This document shows, piece by piece, positions 51,549 through 60,031 of a stretch of DNA of 64,000 bases; the first letter of the stretch is position 1, and the number at the start of each line of letters is the position of its first letter. The notes below the pieces were generated by a model. It was not told where the DNA came from. It was given only the letters and a program-made list of their open reading frames with translations, and ran no database searches. Source of the stretch: Pseudomonas sp. MYb327 (GTDB taxonomy: Bacteria > Pseudomonadota > Gammaproteobacteria > Pseudomonadales > Pseudomonadaceae); assembly GCF_040438925.1 (NCBI RefSeq), contig NZ_CP159258.1, forward strand, positions 2,494,001 to 2,558,000, in the 5' to 3' direction. A program made the translations under genes and the position numbers.

Positions 51549-53129
51549 CTACAGTGCCTGAGCGGTTTTTTCTCCGTTGACCAGGCGCGTCAGCCCCAGT
51601 GGATTGCTGTTTTTCAAGGCCTCGGGGAGCAAGGCATCGGGGAAGTTCTGGTAGCACACCGGGCGCAGGAATCGATCGATGGCCAGGGTGCCCACCGATG
51701 TGCCACGAGCATCAGACGTCGCCGGCCATGGGCCGCCGTGAACCATCGCGTCGCAGACTTCCACACCGGTGGGATAGCCGTTGATCAATACGCGACCCAC
51801 CTTTTGCTCAAGCACGGCCACCAGGTCGACGGATTGTTCCAGTTCGGCCGGTTCACCGATCAGGGTCGCGGTCAGTTGCCCGCGCAGGCCTTGCAGGGCC
51901 GCCAACAATTCAGTTCGATCCGACACCTCGACCACCACGGTGGCGGGGCCGAAAATTTCCTCTTGCAGCAACTCATCGCCGGTCAACAGCAAGCTGACGT
52001 CGGCCTGGAACAATTGCGCCCGGGCTTGATTGCCCTGTTGCTTCTGCCCCGCCAGATGCATGAGCCGCGGATGCGCCAGCAAGGTTTCGCAGCCGTGCAC
52101 ATAACTGCGCAGGCCGCCGGCATTGAGCATGGTTTGCGCCGGTTGATCGGCGATCAAAGCAGCGAGTGCCTTCACGAAGTGGCTGAACGCTGGCGAACGA
52201 ATACCGATGACCAGGCCGGGGTTGGTGCAAAACTGACCCGCGCCCATGACCACTGACGCGGCCAGTTCGGTGGCGATTCGTTCGCCGCGAACTTGCAGGG
52301 CTTCCGGCAGGACCAGCACCGGGTTGATGCTGCTCATCTCGGCGAACACCGGGATAGGCTGCGGGCGAGCAGCGGCCATGTCGCACAGCGCCCGGCCGCC
52401 TTTCAACGAACCGGTGAAACCGACGACCTGAATCAACGGATGCTTGACCAGCGCTTCACCGACGCCGGCACCGAAGATCATGTTGAACACGCCGGCCGGC
52501 ATAGCAGTTTTCTCGGCGGCGCGAATGATCGCTTCGGCCACTCGCTCTGCGGTCGCCATATGGCCACTGTGGGCCTTGAACACCACCGGGCAGCCAGCCG
52601 CGAGGGCAGCGGCGGTGTCGCCACCGGCGGTAGAGAAGGCCAACGGAAAGTTACTGGCACCGAAGACGGCCACCGGGCCGACGCCCAGACGACATTGGCG
52701 CAGATCGCCCCGAGGCAGGGGCTGGCGTGCAGGCAGCGGCAGGTCGATGCGCGCACCGTAGAAGTCACCGCGACGCAGGGTTTGGGCAAACAGGCGCATC
52801 TGGCCGCTGGTGCGGGCCCGTTCACCCTGGATGCGCGCCGCAGGTAAAGCGGTTTCCTGGCAGACCAGAGCGACGAAGTCATCGCCCAGTGCATCCAGTT
52901 CGGTGGCGATCGCGTCGAGAAACTCGGCACGGCGCGCGGCAGGCAGGTTGCGGTAAGTCGACCAGGCCTGGGCGGCAGCCGTGGCAGCAGCGTCGACTTC
53001 CTCGACCGTTGCCTGAATAAAGGCAGTGGGCAGTGCTTGCCCGGTGGTCGCGTCAACGCTGTGCAGCACCACCGATCCGGCGGCGCTTCGGCCACCGGCG
53101 ATAAAGTTGTGTCCGGACAGTTGGGGCAT
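51549..53129 (-). CDS. Alpha-ketoglutarate semialdehyde dehydrogenase (NADP-dependent aldehyde dehydrogenase)
   Basis: 526 residues, the length of the 2,5-dioxovalerate dehydrogenase branch. Cofactor region GPVAVFGASNFPLAFSTAGGDTAAALAAGCPVVFKAHSGH, catalytic Glu in VFAEMSSINPV and catalytic Cys in GAGQFCTNPGLVIG. It oxidises alpha-ketoglutarate semialdehyde to 2-oxoglutarate, the last step of the Weimberg-type degradation of pentonates. The start at 53129 is preferred over the open frame to 53201. Its promoter has the perfect dyad at 53214-53232 shared with the xylX side. Confidence 0.88.
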   Translation of the reverse strand: MPQLSGHNFIAGGRSAAGSVVLHSVDATTGQALPTAFIQATVEEVDAAATAAAQAWSTYRNLPAARRAEFLDAIATELDALGDDFVALVCQETALPAARIQGERARTSGQMRLFAQTLRRGDFYGARIDLPLPARQPLPRGDLRQCRLGVGPVAVFGASNFPLAFSTAGGDTAAALAAGCPVVFKAHSGHMATAERVAEAIIRAAEKTAMPAGVFNMIFGAGVGEALVKHPLIQVVGFTGSLKGGRALCDMAAARPQPIPVFAEMSSINPVLVLPEALQVRGERIATELAASVVMGAGQFCTNPGLVIGIRSPAFSHFVKALAALIADQPAQTMLNAGGLRSYVHGCETLLAHPRLMHLAGQKQQGNQARAQLFQADVSLLLTGDELLQEEIFGPATVVVEVSDRTELLAALQGLRGQLTATLIGEPAELEQSVDLVAVLEQKVGRVLINGYPTGVEVCDAMVHGGPWPATSDARGTSVGTLAIDRFLRPVCYQNFPDALLPEALKNSNPLGLTRLVNGEKTAQAL

Positions 53130-53213
53130 GACAGTCTCCTGACCGTGATTGGAAGCTGGTCGATACTCTACTGTCGCCAAGCGATTCTTTCCCAATGGCA
53201 TTTTTGGATTAAC

Positions 53214-53232
53214 CGATAACGAACCGTTATCG
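53214..53232. promoter_or_regulatory. Perfect 8-3-8 dyad before the aldehyde dehydrogenase gene
   Basis: CGATAACG-AAC-CGTTATCG, a perfect inverted repeat 85 bp before the aldehyde dehydrogenase start. A near-copy with the same 8-3-8 spacing lies at 54331-54349 in front of the xylX-like gene. The pair is the candidate operator of the adjacent GbpR-like LysR protein. Confidence 0.6.
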
Positions 53233-53254
53233 AAAAAGTGACCCGTTTTTTGAC

Positions 53255-53347
53255 CTGCAGGAGCCGGTTTGCTGGCGATGGCGGTCTGTCAGGCGCCTCC
53301 TGTGTCGAATTATCGGGCGCCCTCGCCAGCAAGCCGGCTCCTACAGG
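53255..53347. repeat. REP-like palindrome
   Basis: CTGCAGGAGCCGGTTTGCTGG at the left and CCAGCAAGCCGGCTCCTACAGG at the right are inverted copies of the CCGGCTTGC/GCAAGCCGG REP core of fluorescent pseudomonads, around a 45-base centre. It sits between the aldehyde dehydrogenase promoter and the LysR stop. Confidence 0.75.
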
Positions 53348-53361
53348 TTTCGATGCGCATT

Positions 53362-54312
53362 TCAACCAGCCAGATCGCGAGCCAATCGGGCGTTCTCCTT
53401 GAGTATCTCGGCAAATTCCAGAGCCGCGCCGACCAGGTACTCGCCTTTGCGCGTGAGGATGCCGTAGTCCTGCGGGACCAGGTGCAGCGGTGTATCCAGG
53501 GTCTTGAGCTGACCGCTGTCGAGCAACGGATTGACCATGGCTGTGGGCAGCATCCCGATCATCGGCCCGCGCCGCAGGACCTGCAGGAAGGTTTGCATGG
53601 ATATGGTATCGATCGTGTTCCTGGGCATCCTCACCCCCGCTTCGGCGAACGCCAGTTCCATGCGCCCGCGAATCGGCGTGCCAACCGGGTAGAGAATCCA
53701 CGGCAGATCGACCAATTGTTCTAACGAGGTCGGACCGGCGTCAGCCAGTGGATGGCTACTGTTGACCACGATGCAAAACGGTTCCGGGGCTAGAGGCTGG
53801 AAGTCATAGCGCTGCTGCTGGCTTTGATCGGTGAAACGGGCGACCGCCAGATCCAACTTTTTCTCTTCGAGCATTTCCATCAAGTGGTTACTGGTTTGCT
53901 CCACCACCTCAATCGACAGCAAGGGCCAGCGTTGCTTGATCTGCAATATGGCCTCGGGCAAGGCCACCGCCGTGGCGGCGAAAATTCCGCCGACCTTGAG
54001 ATGACCATGACCGCCCTCACGCAGGCTGCTGATCTGCTCGACGAACGAGCGGGCATCGTTCAGGGCGATCTGCGCATAGCGCAGCACATGCTCGCCCAAT
54101 GCCGTGGGCGGCATGCTCCGGGGTTGGCGTTCGAACAGCGCGAAGCCGAGCAGGCTTTCGATTTCCTTGAGCATCTTGCTGATGGCGGGTTGGCTGAGGT
54201 TCATCTGCTGCGCCGCCAGGTGCATGTTGCGCGTGCGCCCCAAGGTGTCGATCAGCAGCAAATGGCGGAACTTGAGCCAGCCACAGAAGCTGGAGAAGGA
54301 CAGATCGGACAT
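53362..54312 (-). CDS. LysR-family regulator, GbpR-like
   Basis: 316 residues. The DNA-binding segment WLKFRHLLLIDTLGRTRNMHLAAQQMNLSQPAISKMLKEIESLLGFALFERQPRSMPPTALGEHVLRYAQI is close to GbpR (galactose-binding protein regulator) and to the PcaQ branch. Effector domain with HLKVGGIFAATAVALPEAILQIKQRWPLLSIEVVEQTS. GAGGAA precedes the ATG. It is divergent from the xylX-like gene with 114 bp between, in which one dyad and one half-site lie; the aldehyde dehydrogenase gene on its other side bears the other dyad. It should control the sugar-acid regulon. Confidence 0.88.
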   Translation of the reverse strand: MSDLSFSSFCGWLKFRHLLLIDTLGRTRNMHLAAQQMNLSQPAISKMLKEIESLLGFALFERQPRSMPPTALGEHVLRYAQIALNDARSFVEQISSLREGGHGHLKVGGIFAATAVALPEAILQIKQRWPLLSIEVVEQTSNHLMEMLEEKKLDLAVARFTDQSQQQRYDFQPLAPEPFCIVVNSSHPLADAGPTSLEQLVDLPWILYPVGTPIRGRMELAFAEAGVRMPRNTIDTISMQTFLQVLRRGPMIGMLPTAMVNPLLDSGQLKTLDTPLHLVPQDYGILTRKGEYLVGAALEFAEILKENARLARDLAG

Positions 54313-54330
54313 GGGGATTCCTCAAGGCAG

Positions 54331-54349
54331 CAATAACCAGACGTTATCG
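54331..54349. promoter_or_regulatory. 8-3-8 dyad in the LysR/xylX divergent promoter
   Basis: CAATAACC-AGA-CGTTATCG has the same spacing and right half as the perfect dyad at 53214-53232, with two changes in the left half. It lies 78 bp before the xylX-like start. A half-site TTTATCGA follows at 54374-54381. Confidence 0.55.
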
Positions 54350-54426
54350 AATACTGAATATATCTCATTGGAGTTTATCGACTGCCCGCCCTAGCGTGAA
54401 GGCTTTACGAACCAGGAAGATTCGCC

Positions 54427-55608
54427 ATGTCGCTACTGCTTACTCCCGAAAACACCCTGCCGGTCGACGGCGTGGCCGGTACCTTGATTGGCCGCGCCTG
54501 GGTTCCTGGCAGTATCGCCGGGCCTTCGCCAATCGTTCTGCGCGCCGACGGTGTATTCGACCTCTCAGAGCGTTTCGCGACCTTGAGTGATTTGCTGGAA
54601 GCGGATGCGCCACTGTCGGCCGTGCGGCAGACAGCCGGCACCTTCATTTGCAGCGTCGAAGCACTGCTGGCCAACACCGGTTCCGACACTGATCCAACCA
54701 AGCCTTATCTGCTACCGCCCCTGGACCTGCAGGTGATCAAGGCCGCGGGCGTGACTTTCGCCGCCAGCATGATCGAGCGCGTGATCGAGGAACAAGCCGG
54801 CGGTGACGCAGCAAAAGCCGAAGCCGTACGAGCCACTGTGCAAGCGGTGATCGGTGACAACCTGCGTTCAATCGTTCCAGGCTCCGAAAAAGCCATGCGC
54901 TTGAAAGCCTTGCTGATCGAACAAGGCATGTGGTCGCAATACCTGGAAGTCGGCATCGGCCCGGACGCAGAAATTTTCACCAAGGCACCGGTTCTCGCTG
55001 CCGTCGGCAGCGGCAGCCGCATCGGCATTCATCCCGGTTCGCAATGGAACAACCCGGAGCCGGAAGTGGTGCTGGCCGTGAACAGCCGTGGCCAGATCCA
55101 TGGCGCGACCCTGGGCAACGACGTCAACCTGCGGGATTTCGAAGGCCGCAGTGCGCTGTTGCTGAGCAAGGCGAAGGACAATAATGCGTCCTGCGCGATC
55201 GGGCCGTTCATTCGCCTGTTCGACGAACACTTCAGCCTGGATGATGTACGCGCTTGCGTGGTCGATCTGGAAGTCCTCGGCGAAGACGGTTACCGGATGC
55301 AGGGCTCAAGCTCCATGAGCCAGATCAGCCGTGATCCGCAAGACCTGGCCGGCCAGACGCTCAACGCCAATCACCAATACCCTGATGGTTTCCTGCTGTT
55401 TCTCGGTACTCTGTTCGCCCCTACCGAGGATCGCGATCATGCCGGCAGTGGTTTCACCCATAAATTGGGCGACCGGGTCAGCATCAGCAGCCCGTTGCTC
55501 GGCAGCCTGCACAACCAGGTGACCCACAGCTCTGAGGCCGCGCCCTGGACCTTTGGCGTCAGTGCCTTGCTGCGTAACCTGGCGTCCCGGGGACTGCTCG
55601 CACGCTGA
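54427..55608 (+). CDS. xylX: 2-keto-3-deoxy pentonate dehydratase, FAH family (XylX/AraD1-like)
   Basis: 393 residues, close to Caulobacter XylX (FAH superfamily). Signatures are the N-terminal LLTPENTLPVDGVAGTLIGRAWVP...GPSPIVLRADGVFDLS, the metal-site region DAEIFTKAPVLAAVGSGSRIGIHPGSQWNNPEPEVVLAVN with EPEVV carrying the acid ligands, and GNDVNLRDFEGRSALLLSKAKDNNASCAIGPFIRLF. It should dehydrate 2-keto-3-deoxy-D-xylonate or L-arabinonate to alpha-ketoglutarate semialdehyde, which the aldehyde dehydrogenase across the LysR gene then oxidises. AGGAAG precedes the ATG. The dehydratase gene follows after 47 bases. Confidence 0.85.
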   Translation: MSLLLTPENTLPVDGVAGTLIGRAWVPGSIAGPSPIVLRADGVFDLSERFATLSDLLEADAPLSAVRQTAGTFICSVEALLANTGSDTDPTKPYLLPPLDLQVIKAAGVTFAASMIERVIEEQAGGDAAKAEAVRATVQAVIGDNLRSIVPGSEKAMRLKALLIEQGMWSQYLEVGIGPDAEIFTKAPVLAAVGSGSRIGIHPGSQWNNPEPEVVLAVNSRGQIHGATLGNDVNLRDFEGRSALLLSKAKDNNASCAIGPFIRLFDEHFSLDDVRACVVDLEVLGEDGYRMQGSSSMSQISRDPQDLAGQTLNANHQYPDGFLLFLGTLFAPTEDRDHAGSGFTHKLGDRVSISSPLLGSLHNQVTHSSEAAPWTFGVSALLRNLASRGLLAR

Positions 55609-55655
55609 AGCCACACCGGATTGTCGATTCATCCAATTACAAGAGAGACCCGATC

Positions 55656-57443
55656 ATGAGTGACACCCCCAAGCGCCGCCTGCGCAGTGAGCAATGGTTC
55701 AACGACCCTGCCCATGCGGACATGACTGCCCTGTACGTCGAACGCTACATGAACTACGGGATGACCCGCGAAGAGCTGCAATCGGGCCGCCCGATCATCG
55801 GCATCGCCCAGACCGGCAGCGATCTGACGCCGTGCAACCGCCATCACCTGGAGCTGGCGCAGCGGGTCAAGGCCGGTATTCGTGATGCCGGTGGCATTCC
55901 CATGGAATTCCCGGTGCACCCGATTGCCGAACAGTCCCGTCGGCCGACGGCCGCGCTGGATCGCAACCTGGCGTACCTGGGGCTGGTGGAGATTCTCCAC
56001 GGCTATCCACTGGACGGCGTTGTGCTCACCACCGGTTGCGACAAAACCACCCCGGCCTGCCTGATGGCCGCCGCGACCACTGACCTGCCCTCCATCGTCC
56101 TGTCCGGTGGGCCAATGCTCGACGGTCATCACAAGGGTGAGCTGATCGGCTCCGGCACCGTGCTCTGGCATGCACGCAATCTGATGGCTGCCGGTGAAAT
56201 CGATTACGAAGGTTTCATGGAAATGACCACCGCGGCATCGCCCTCGGTCGGTCACTGCAACACCATGGGCACGGCCCTGTCGATGAATGCCCTGGCCGAA
56301 GCGCTGGGCATGTCGCTGCCGGGTTGCGCGAGTATTCCGGCGCCCTATCGCGAGCGCGGACAAATGGCCTACGCCACCGGCAAGCGCATTTGCGAACTGG
56401 TGATGCAGGATGTGCGGCCCTCGCAAATCATGACCCGCGAGGCGTTCGAGAACGCCATCGCCGTCGCCTCGGCATTGGGCGCGTCGAGCAACTGCCCTCC
56501 TCACCTGATCGCCATCGCCCGGCACATGGGTGTCGAGCTGAGCCTCGATGACTGGCAACGCATCGGCGAAGACGTGCCGCTGCTGGTCAACTGCATGCCG
56601 GCGGGCAAGTACCTGGGCGAAGGCTTCCACCGCGCAGGCGGCGTGCCGTCGGTCATGCACGAACTGCAAAAAGCCGGGCGCCTGCACGAAGACTGCGCCA
56701 CGGTCAGCGGCAAGACCATCGGCGAAATCGTCAGCAGCAGCCTGACCAGCAACGCCGACGTGATCTATCCCTTCGAGACGCCGCTCAAACATCGCGCCGG
56801 TTTTATCGTGCTCAGCGGCAACTTCTTCGATAGCGCGATCATGAAAATGTCCGTTGTCGGTGAGGCGTTTCGCAAGACCTACCTGTCCGAGCCCGGTGCG
56901 GAAAACAGCTTCGAAGCACGGGCCATCGTGTTCGAGGGGCCGGAGGACTACCACGCGCGCATTGACGACCCGTCGCTGGAGATCGACGAGCGCTGCATCC
57001 TGGTGATTCGTGGTGCTGGCACCGTGGGCTATCCCGGCAGTGCCGAAGTGGTGAACATGGCGCCACCCGCGGCGCTGATCAAGCAAGGCATTGATTCCCT
57101 GCCATGCCTGGGCGACGGTCGCCAGAGCGGCACTTCCGCCAGCCCGTCGATTCTCAACATGTCGCCGGAAGCAGCCGTGGGGGGTGGTTTGGCATTACTG
57201 AAAACCAACGACCGTCTGCGCGTCGATCTCAACGCACGCTCGGTCAACCTGTTGGTGGATGAAGCCGAAATGGAGCGCCGCCGCGCCGAGTGGACGCCGA
57301 ATATCCCCGCCTCGCAAACCCCATGGCAGGAGCTGTACCGGCAATTAGTGGGACAACTGTCCACCGGCGGTTGCCTGGAACCGGCGACCTTGCACATGCG
57401 GGTCATTGCGCGCAGTGGCGGCGAGCCGCGGCATTCGCACTGA
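55656..57443 (+). CDS. xylD: IlvD/Edd-family sugar-acid dehydratase, D-xylonate dehydratase-like
   Basis: 595 residues, the family length for pentonate dehydratases. The opening RRLRSEQWFNDPAHADMTALYVERYMNYGMTREELQSGRPIIGIAQTGSDLTPCNRHHLELAQRV is very like Caulobacter D-xylonate dehydratase. Iron-sulfur cysteines lie in LTPCNRH, LTTGCDKTTPACL and GHCNTMGT; PSAGHC-type SPSVGHCNTMG is conserved. The enzyme removes water from D-xylonate, L-arabinonate or a related aldonate, giving the 2-keto-3-deoxy acid used by the XylX-like enzyme or the SDR. The exact sugar cannot be told from sequence alone. Confidence 0.9.
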   Translation: MSDTPKRRLRSEQWFNDPAHADMTALYVERYMNYGMTREELQSGRPIIGIAQTGSDLTPCNRHHLELAQRVKAGIRDAGGIPMEFPVHPIAEQSRRPTAALDRNLAYLGLVEILHGYPLDGVVLTTGCDKTTPACLMAAATTDLPSIVLSGGPMLDGHHKGELIGSGTVLWHARNLMAAGEIDYEGFMEMTTAASPSVGHCNTMGTALSMNALAEALGMSLPGCASIPAPYRERGQMAYATGKRICELVMQDVRPSQIMTREAFENAIAVASALGASSNCPPHLIAIARHMGVELSLDDWQRIGEDVPLLVNCMPAGKYLGEGFHRAGGVPSVMHELQKAGRLHEDCATVSGKTIGEIVSSSLTSNADVIYPFETPLKHRAGFIVLSGNFFDSAIMKMSVVGEAFRKTYLSEPGAENSFEARAIVFEGPEDYHARIDDPSLEIDERCILVIRGAGTVGYPGSAEVVNMAPPAALIKQGIDSLPCLGDGRQSGTSASPSILNMSPEAAVGGGLALLKTNDRLRVDLNARSVNLLVDEAEMERRRAEWTPNIPASQTPWQELYRQLVGQLSTGGCLEPATLHMRVIARSGGEPRHSH

Positions 57444-57495
57444 CGGTCGCTCATGACCGAGGAAGTGCTTATCAGCAGATCCAGAGTTGATCTTG

Positions 57496-57515
57496 GCCGG
57501 GACTCAAGTCCCGGC
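57496..57515. terminator. Short perfect hairpin after xylD
   Basis: GCCGGGACT and AGTCCCGGC are separated by only CA, so the stem would open to a 4-6 base loop. It lies between two convergent genes. No T run follows on either side, so the terminator role is tentative. Confidence 0.4.
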
Positions 57516-57527
57516 TCGTCTCAGACG

Positions 57528-58535
57528 TCAAGGATCGACTTGCCCCATCAGTTCGGCCACTGATTCCTTGCGATTTGCGTAGCGCTGAGCGAGTACCGCA
57601 CAGACCATCAACTGAATCTGATGGAACAGCATCAGCGGCAGGATCAACACGCCAATGGTGCTGCCGGCGAACAACACCTGAGCCATCGGCACCCCGGTGG
57701 CCAGGCTTTTCTTCGAACCGCAGAACAGGATGGTGATGCGGTCTTCCTGATTGAATCCAAACGCTTTGCCAAGCACGGTAGAAGCCACCAGGACCAACCC
57801 CAGCACCACACAACAGGCGACTACCAGCCCGGCCAGATCCCGCAGCGGAATCTGATGCCAGATGCCTTCGTTCACCGCTTCGCTGAAAGCCCCATAGACC
57901 ACCAACAGAATCGAGCCCTGATCGACGAACTTCAGCCAACTCTTGTTGCGCCCGACCCAGGCGCCGATCCAGCGCCGCGCGATTTGTCCAGCAATGAACG
58001 GCAGCAACAGTTGCACGCTGATTTTCAATATCGCATCGACGGTCGAGCCGCCGTCGCCGTGCACGTTCAGCAGCAAGGTCACGAGTAATGGCGTGAGAAA
58101 AATCCCGAACAGGCTGGAGGCCGCCGCACTGCAAATCGCCGCCGGAATGTTGCCGCGCGCCAGAGAGGTAAAGGCAATCGCCGACTGCACGGTTGCGGGC
58201 AGCGCGCAGAGGTAAAGCATGCCCATGTACAGATCGGCACCAATCATCGGTGACAGGATCGGTTTGAGTGCCAGACCGATTAGCGGGAACAGCACAAAGG
58301 TCAGACTGAACACCAACAAATGCAGGCGCCAGTGTCCAGCGCCGGCGATGATCGAGTCACGCGACAGCTTGGCCCCATGCAGAAAAAACAGCAGGGCAAT
58401 GGCGCTGTTGGTCAGCCAGCCAAAGCCTACCGCGACCTGACCGCTGGCGGGCAGCAAACTGGCGAGAGCCACGACGCCGATCAGGGTCAGGGTGAAGTTG
58501 TCGGGTAAAAAGCGAGGGCGAGTCATCAGGGTCAT
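57528..58535 (-). CDS. SBF-like bile acid:sodium symporter family protein (YfeH-like)
   Basis: 335 residues, about 9-10 helices. FLPDNFTLTLIGVVALASLLPASGQVAVGFGWLTNSAIALLFFLHGAKLSRDSI and YLCALPATVQSAIAFTSLARGNIPAAICSAAASSLFGIFLTPLL are the signature of the SBF-like (PF13593) branch. The natural substrate is not known; bile acids are unlikely, organic anions more so. A second in-frame ATG at 58526 has GGATG upstream and may be the true start. It is convergent with xylD and does not share its operon. Confidence 0.85.
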   Translation of the reverse strand: MTLMTRPRFLPDNFTLTLIGVVALASLLPASGQVAVGFGWLTNSAIALLFFLHGAKLSRDSIIAGAGHWRLHLLVFSLTFVLFPLIGLALKPILSPMIGADLYMGMLYLCALPATVQSAIAFTSLARGNIPAAICSAAASSLFGIFLTPLLVTLLLNVHGDGGSTVDAILKISVQLLLPFIAGQIARRWIGAWVGRNKSWLKFVDQGSILLVVYGAFSEAVNEGIWHQIPLRDLAGLVVACCVVLGLVLVASTVLGKAFGFNQEDRITILFCGSKKSLATGVPMAQVLFAGSTIGVLILPLMLFHQIQLMVCAVLAQRYANRKESVAELMGQVDP

Positions 58536-58839
58536 CCAGGATTGCCGGGAACGTGATGACGACTCTAACGCGCCGGGTGTTTACCGACTAACGCTAATAA
58601 GCCAGTGGATGTCGGCTAAAGGACAGATAACGGCAGCCATGTGATTTCGCGATCGATCATGCCCCCTCATGAGCGAAACCGAACTCAGGCGCAGGCTGGG
58701 CCTTTAGGTTCTGGACCCGGTCGCTTATGGTGCAAACAGGTCGTATTCATCGACCTGAATAGCCCAACCGACCTCGAAACAATGCCTTGAAGCAACTCCG
58801 TAGATGTAAGCCACTTGCGCCCCTAGGACGAGATGGCAT
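58536..58839. other. 300-bp region without a gene
   Basis: Nothing convincing on either strand. It should hold the promoter of the SBF-like transporter gene. Confidence 0.3.
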
Positions 58840-59076
58840 TTAACTGGTTTGCTCGACGACCTTAATCTGCGTCAGTCCAACCCGGTCTGACTGCTCTAAA
58901 ATCTCACTGGGTGTCGCGTCCGCATTGGGCATCATCAGGCTGTTCTCTCCATCCCCAAAATGCAGCTCAAGCAGATGCATCGCCGCTTCTTGTAACGGCA
59001 AGCGAGTCTGCTTGAGTTCGAACAAGTGCGTGCGAGGCTCGCCGTTGAACAGATACTCCAGAACGAATGTGCACAT
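58840..59076 (-). CDS. Conserved small protein of pseudomonads, function unknown
   Basis: 78 residues. AAGGAA lies 7 bases before the ATG. The sequence MCTFVLEYLFNGEPRTHLFELKQTRLPLQEAAMHLLELHFGDGENSLMMPNADATPSEILEQSDRVGLTQIKV has a compact alpha/beta look and a strong codon bias; I recall similar short proteins in other Pseudomonas genomes but no function. It stands alone. Confidence 0.65.
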   Translation of the reverse strand: MCTFVLEYLFNGEPRTHLFELKQTRLPLQEAAMHLLELHFGDGENSLMMPNADATPSEILEQSDRVGLTQIKVVEQTS

Positions 59077-59298
59077 GTCGGGTTCCTTCTGATGGGAAAA
59101 ACGCAGCAGTCATCCAGATCGAGTTTTCCGCAATTAACGCATGAACAATCATCATTGCTCACCTTCCCTGCATATTCATTGTTGAGCTCAAAGCCAACAA
59201 TCGTGCAGAAGTGCGCCCGCCTGGGTGGACAATCACGACCCGTTGAGCCCGAACCGGTACTCCAGAATCAGACACGACGCTGTGCCCACCCCAGAAGA

Positions 59299-59327
59299 AT
59301 CAAGCCCCGATAGATTCGGGGCTTGAT
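59299..59327 (-). terminator. Terminator of the KGG stress-protein gene
   Basis: ATCAAGCCCCGA and TCGGGGCTTGAT form a perfect 12-bp stem around a 5-base loop, 14 bases beyond the stop of the leftward KGG gene. On the minus strand the stem is followed by TCTTCT, a weak T-rich tail. Confidence 0.65.
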
Positions 59328-59340
59328 GGGTCAGACGGCA

Positions 59341-59769
59341 TCAGGATTTGCGACCTCCACCCCCGCTCATCCCATCGTCCCTGCGCCCCATGTCAGATGA
59401 TTTATCGCGGTCGGTGAGATCACTGTCGCGACCACTTCCTTGCCCCCCGCCGGACGATTGATCAGCCCTGTTGGACTGTTGTCCGCCAGATGCCTGGCCT
59501 CCTTTCTGGCCCGGTTTGGACATTTTTTCTTTATCGTCGGCGAATTCGCCTCCGCGATTCGTCCCCTGCCCGCCTCCACTCATGCGGTCGCTATCGCGCG
59601 ATTGTTGTCCGCCGGAAGCTTGACCACCTCTTTGGCCTGCGTCAGAGGGGCGTTGTGAATCCTTGGCAATGTTTTCGCGAGAGGCGTCTGCGCCTTTCTT
59701 GCCGACATCAGAAGTCTTGTCAGTGTCTTTAGAAAAATTGCCTGGATTGTTGTTTCCTGAATTGGCCAT
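59341..59769 (-). CDS. KGG-repeat stress-induced protein
   Basis: 142 residues, very hydrophilic, nearly all Gly, Ser, Asp, Gln, Lys and Arg, with no hydrophobic core. It begins MANSGNNNPGNFSKDTDKTSDVGKKGADASREN, the KGG motif of Con-10/GsiB-type general stress proteins, then repeats DAGQRGGQASGGQQS and KPGQKGGQASGGQQS. It should be intrinsically disordered and act like a hydrophilin in desiccation or osmotic stress. GAGGTGA precedes the ATG. Confidence 0.85.
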   Translation of the reverse strand: MANSGNNNPGNFSKDTDKTSDVGKKGADASRENIAKDSQRPSDAGQRGGQASGGQQSRDSDRMSGGGQGTNRGGEFADDKEKMSKPGQKGGQASGGQQSNRADQSSGGGQGSGRDSDLTDRDKSSDMGRRDDGMSGGGGRKS

Positions 59770-60031
59770 TTCTATTCACCTCAACATCGTTGGCACGAGC
59801 ATGGGCTCGTTCAATTCGGAGGACGCACGAAAGAGAAAGTTTGAACGGAATTATTGGGCTCGCGACGAGCGGATCGGGGCATTTGGTTCCATTTGAAATA
59901 CGCGCATTCGATAGGCGGCACGGCATCCATGGACAGGCACTTACGTCAGAAACCGGATCAAATGATCAATGCTTTACTAGACTTAATCACGCTTGGAAGT
60001 CCTCCATGCATCGCACTCGGGAGGTTGGTCA
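59770..60031. other. Intergenic region between divergent KGG and ClpP-like genes
   Basis: About 260 bp with lower GC content, holding the promoters of both genes. No further structure was identified by eye. Confidence 0.3.

Noticed and set aside
55629..57086. 485-codon minus-strand frame over the xylD-like gene
   Set aside because: Mirror of the dehydratase gene. The product is rich in His, Arg, Gly and Ala without recognisable motifs.
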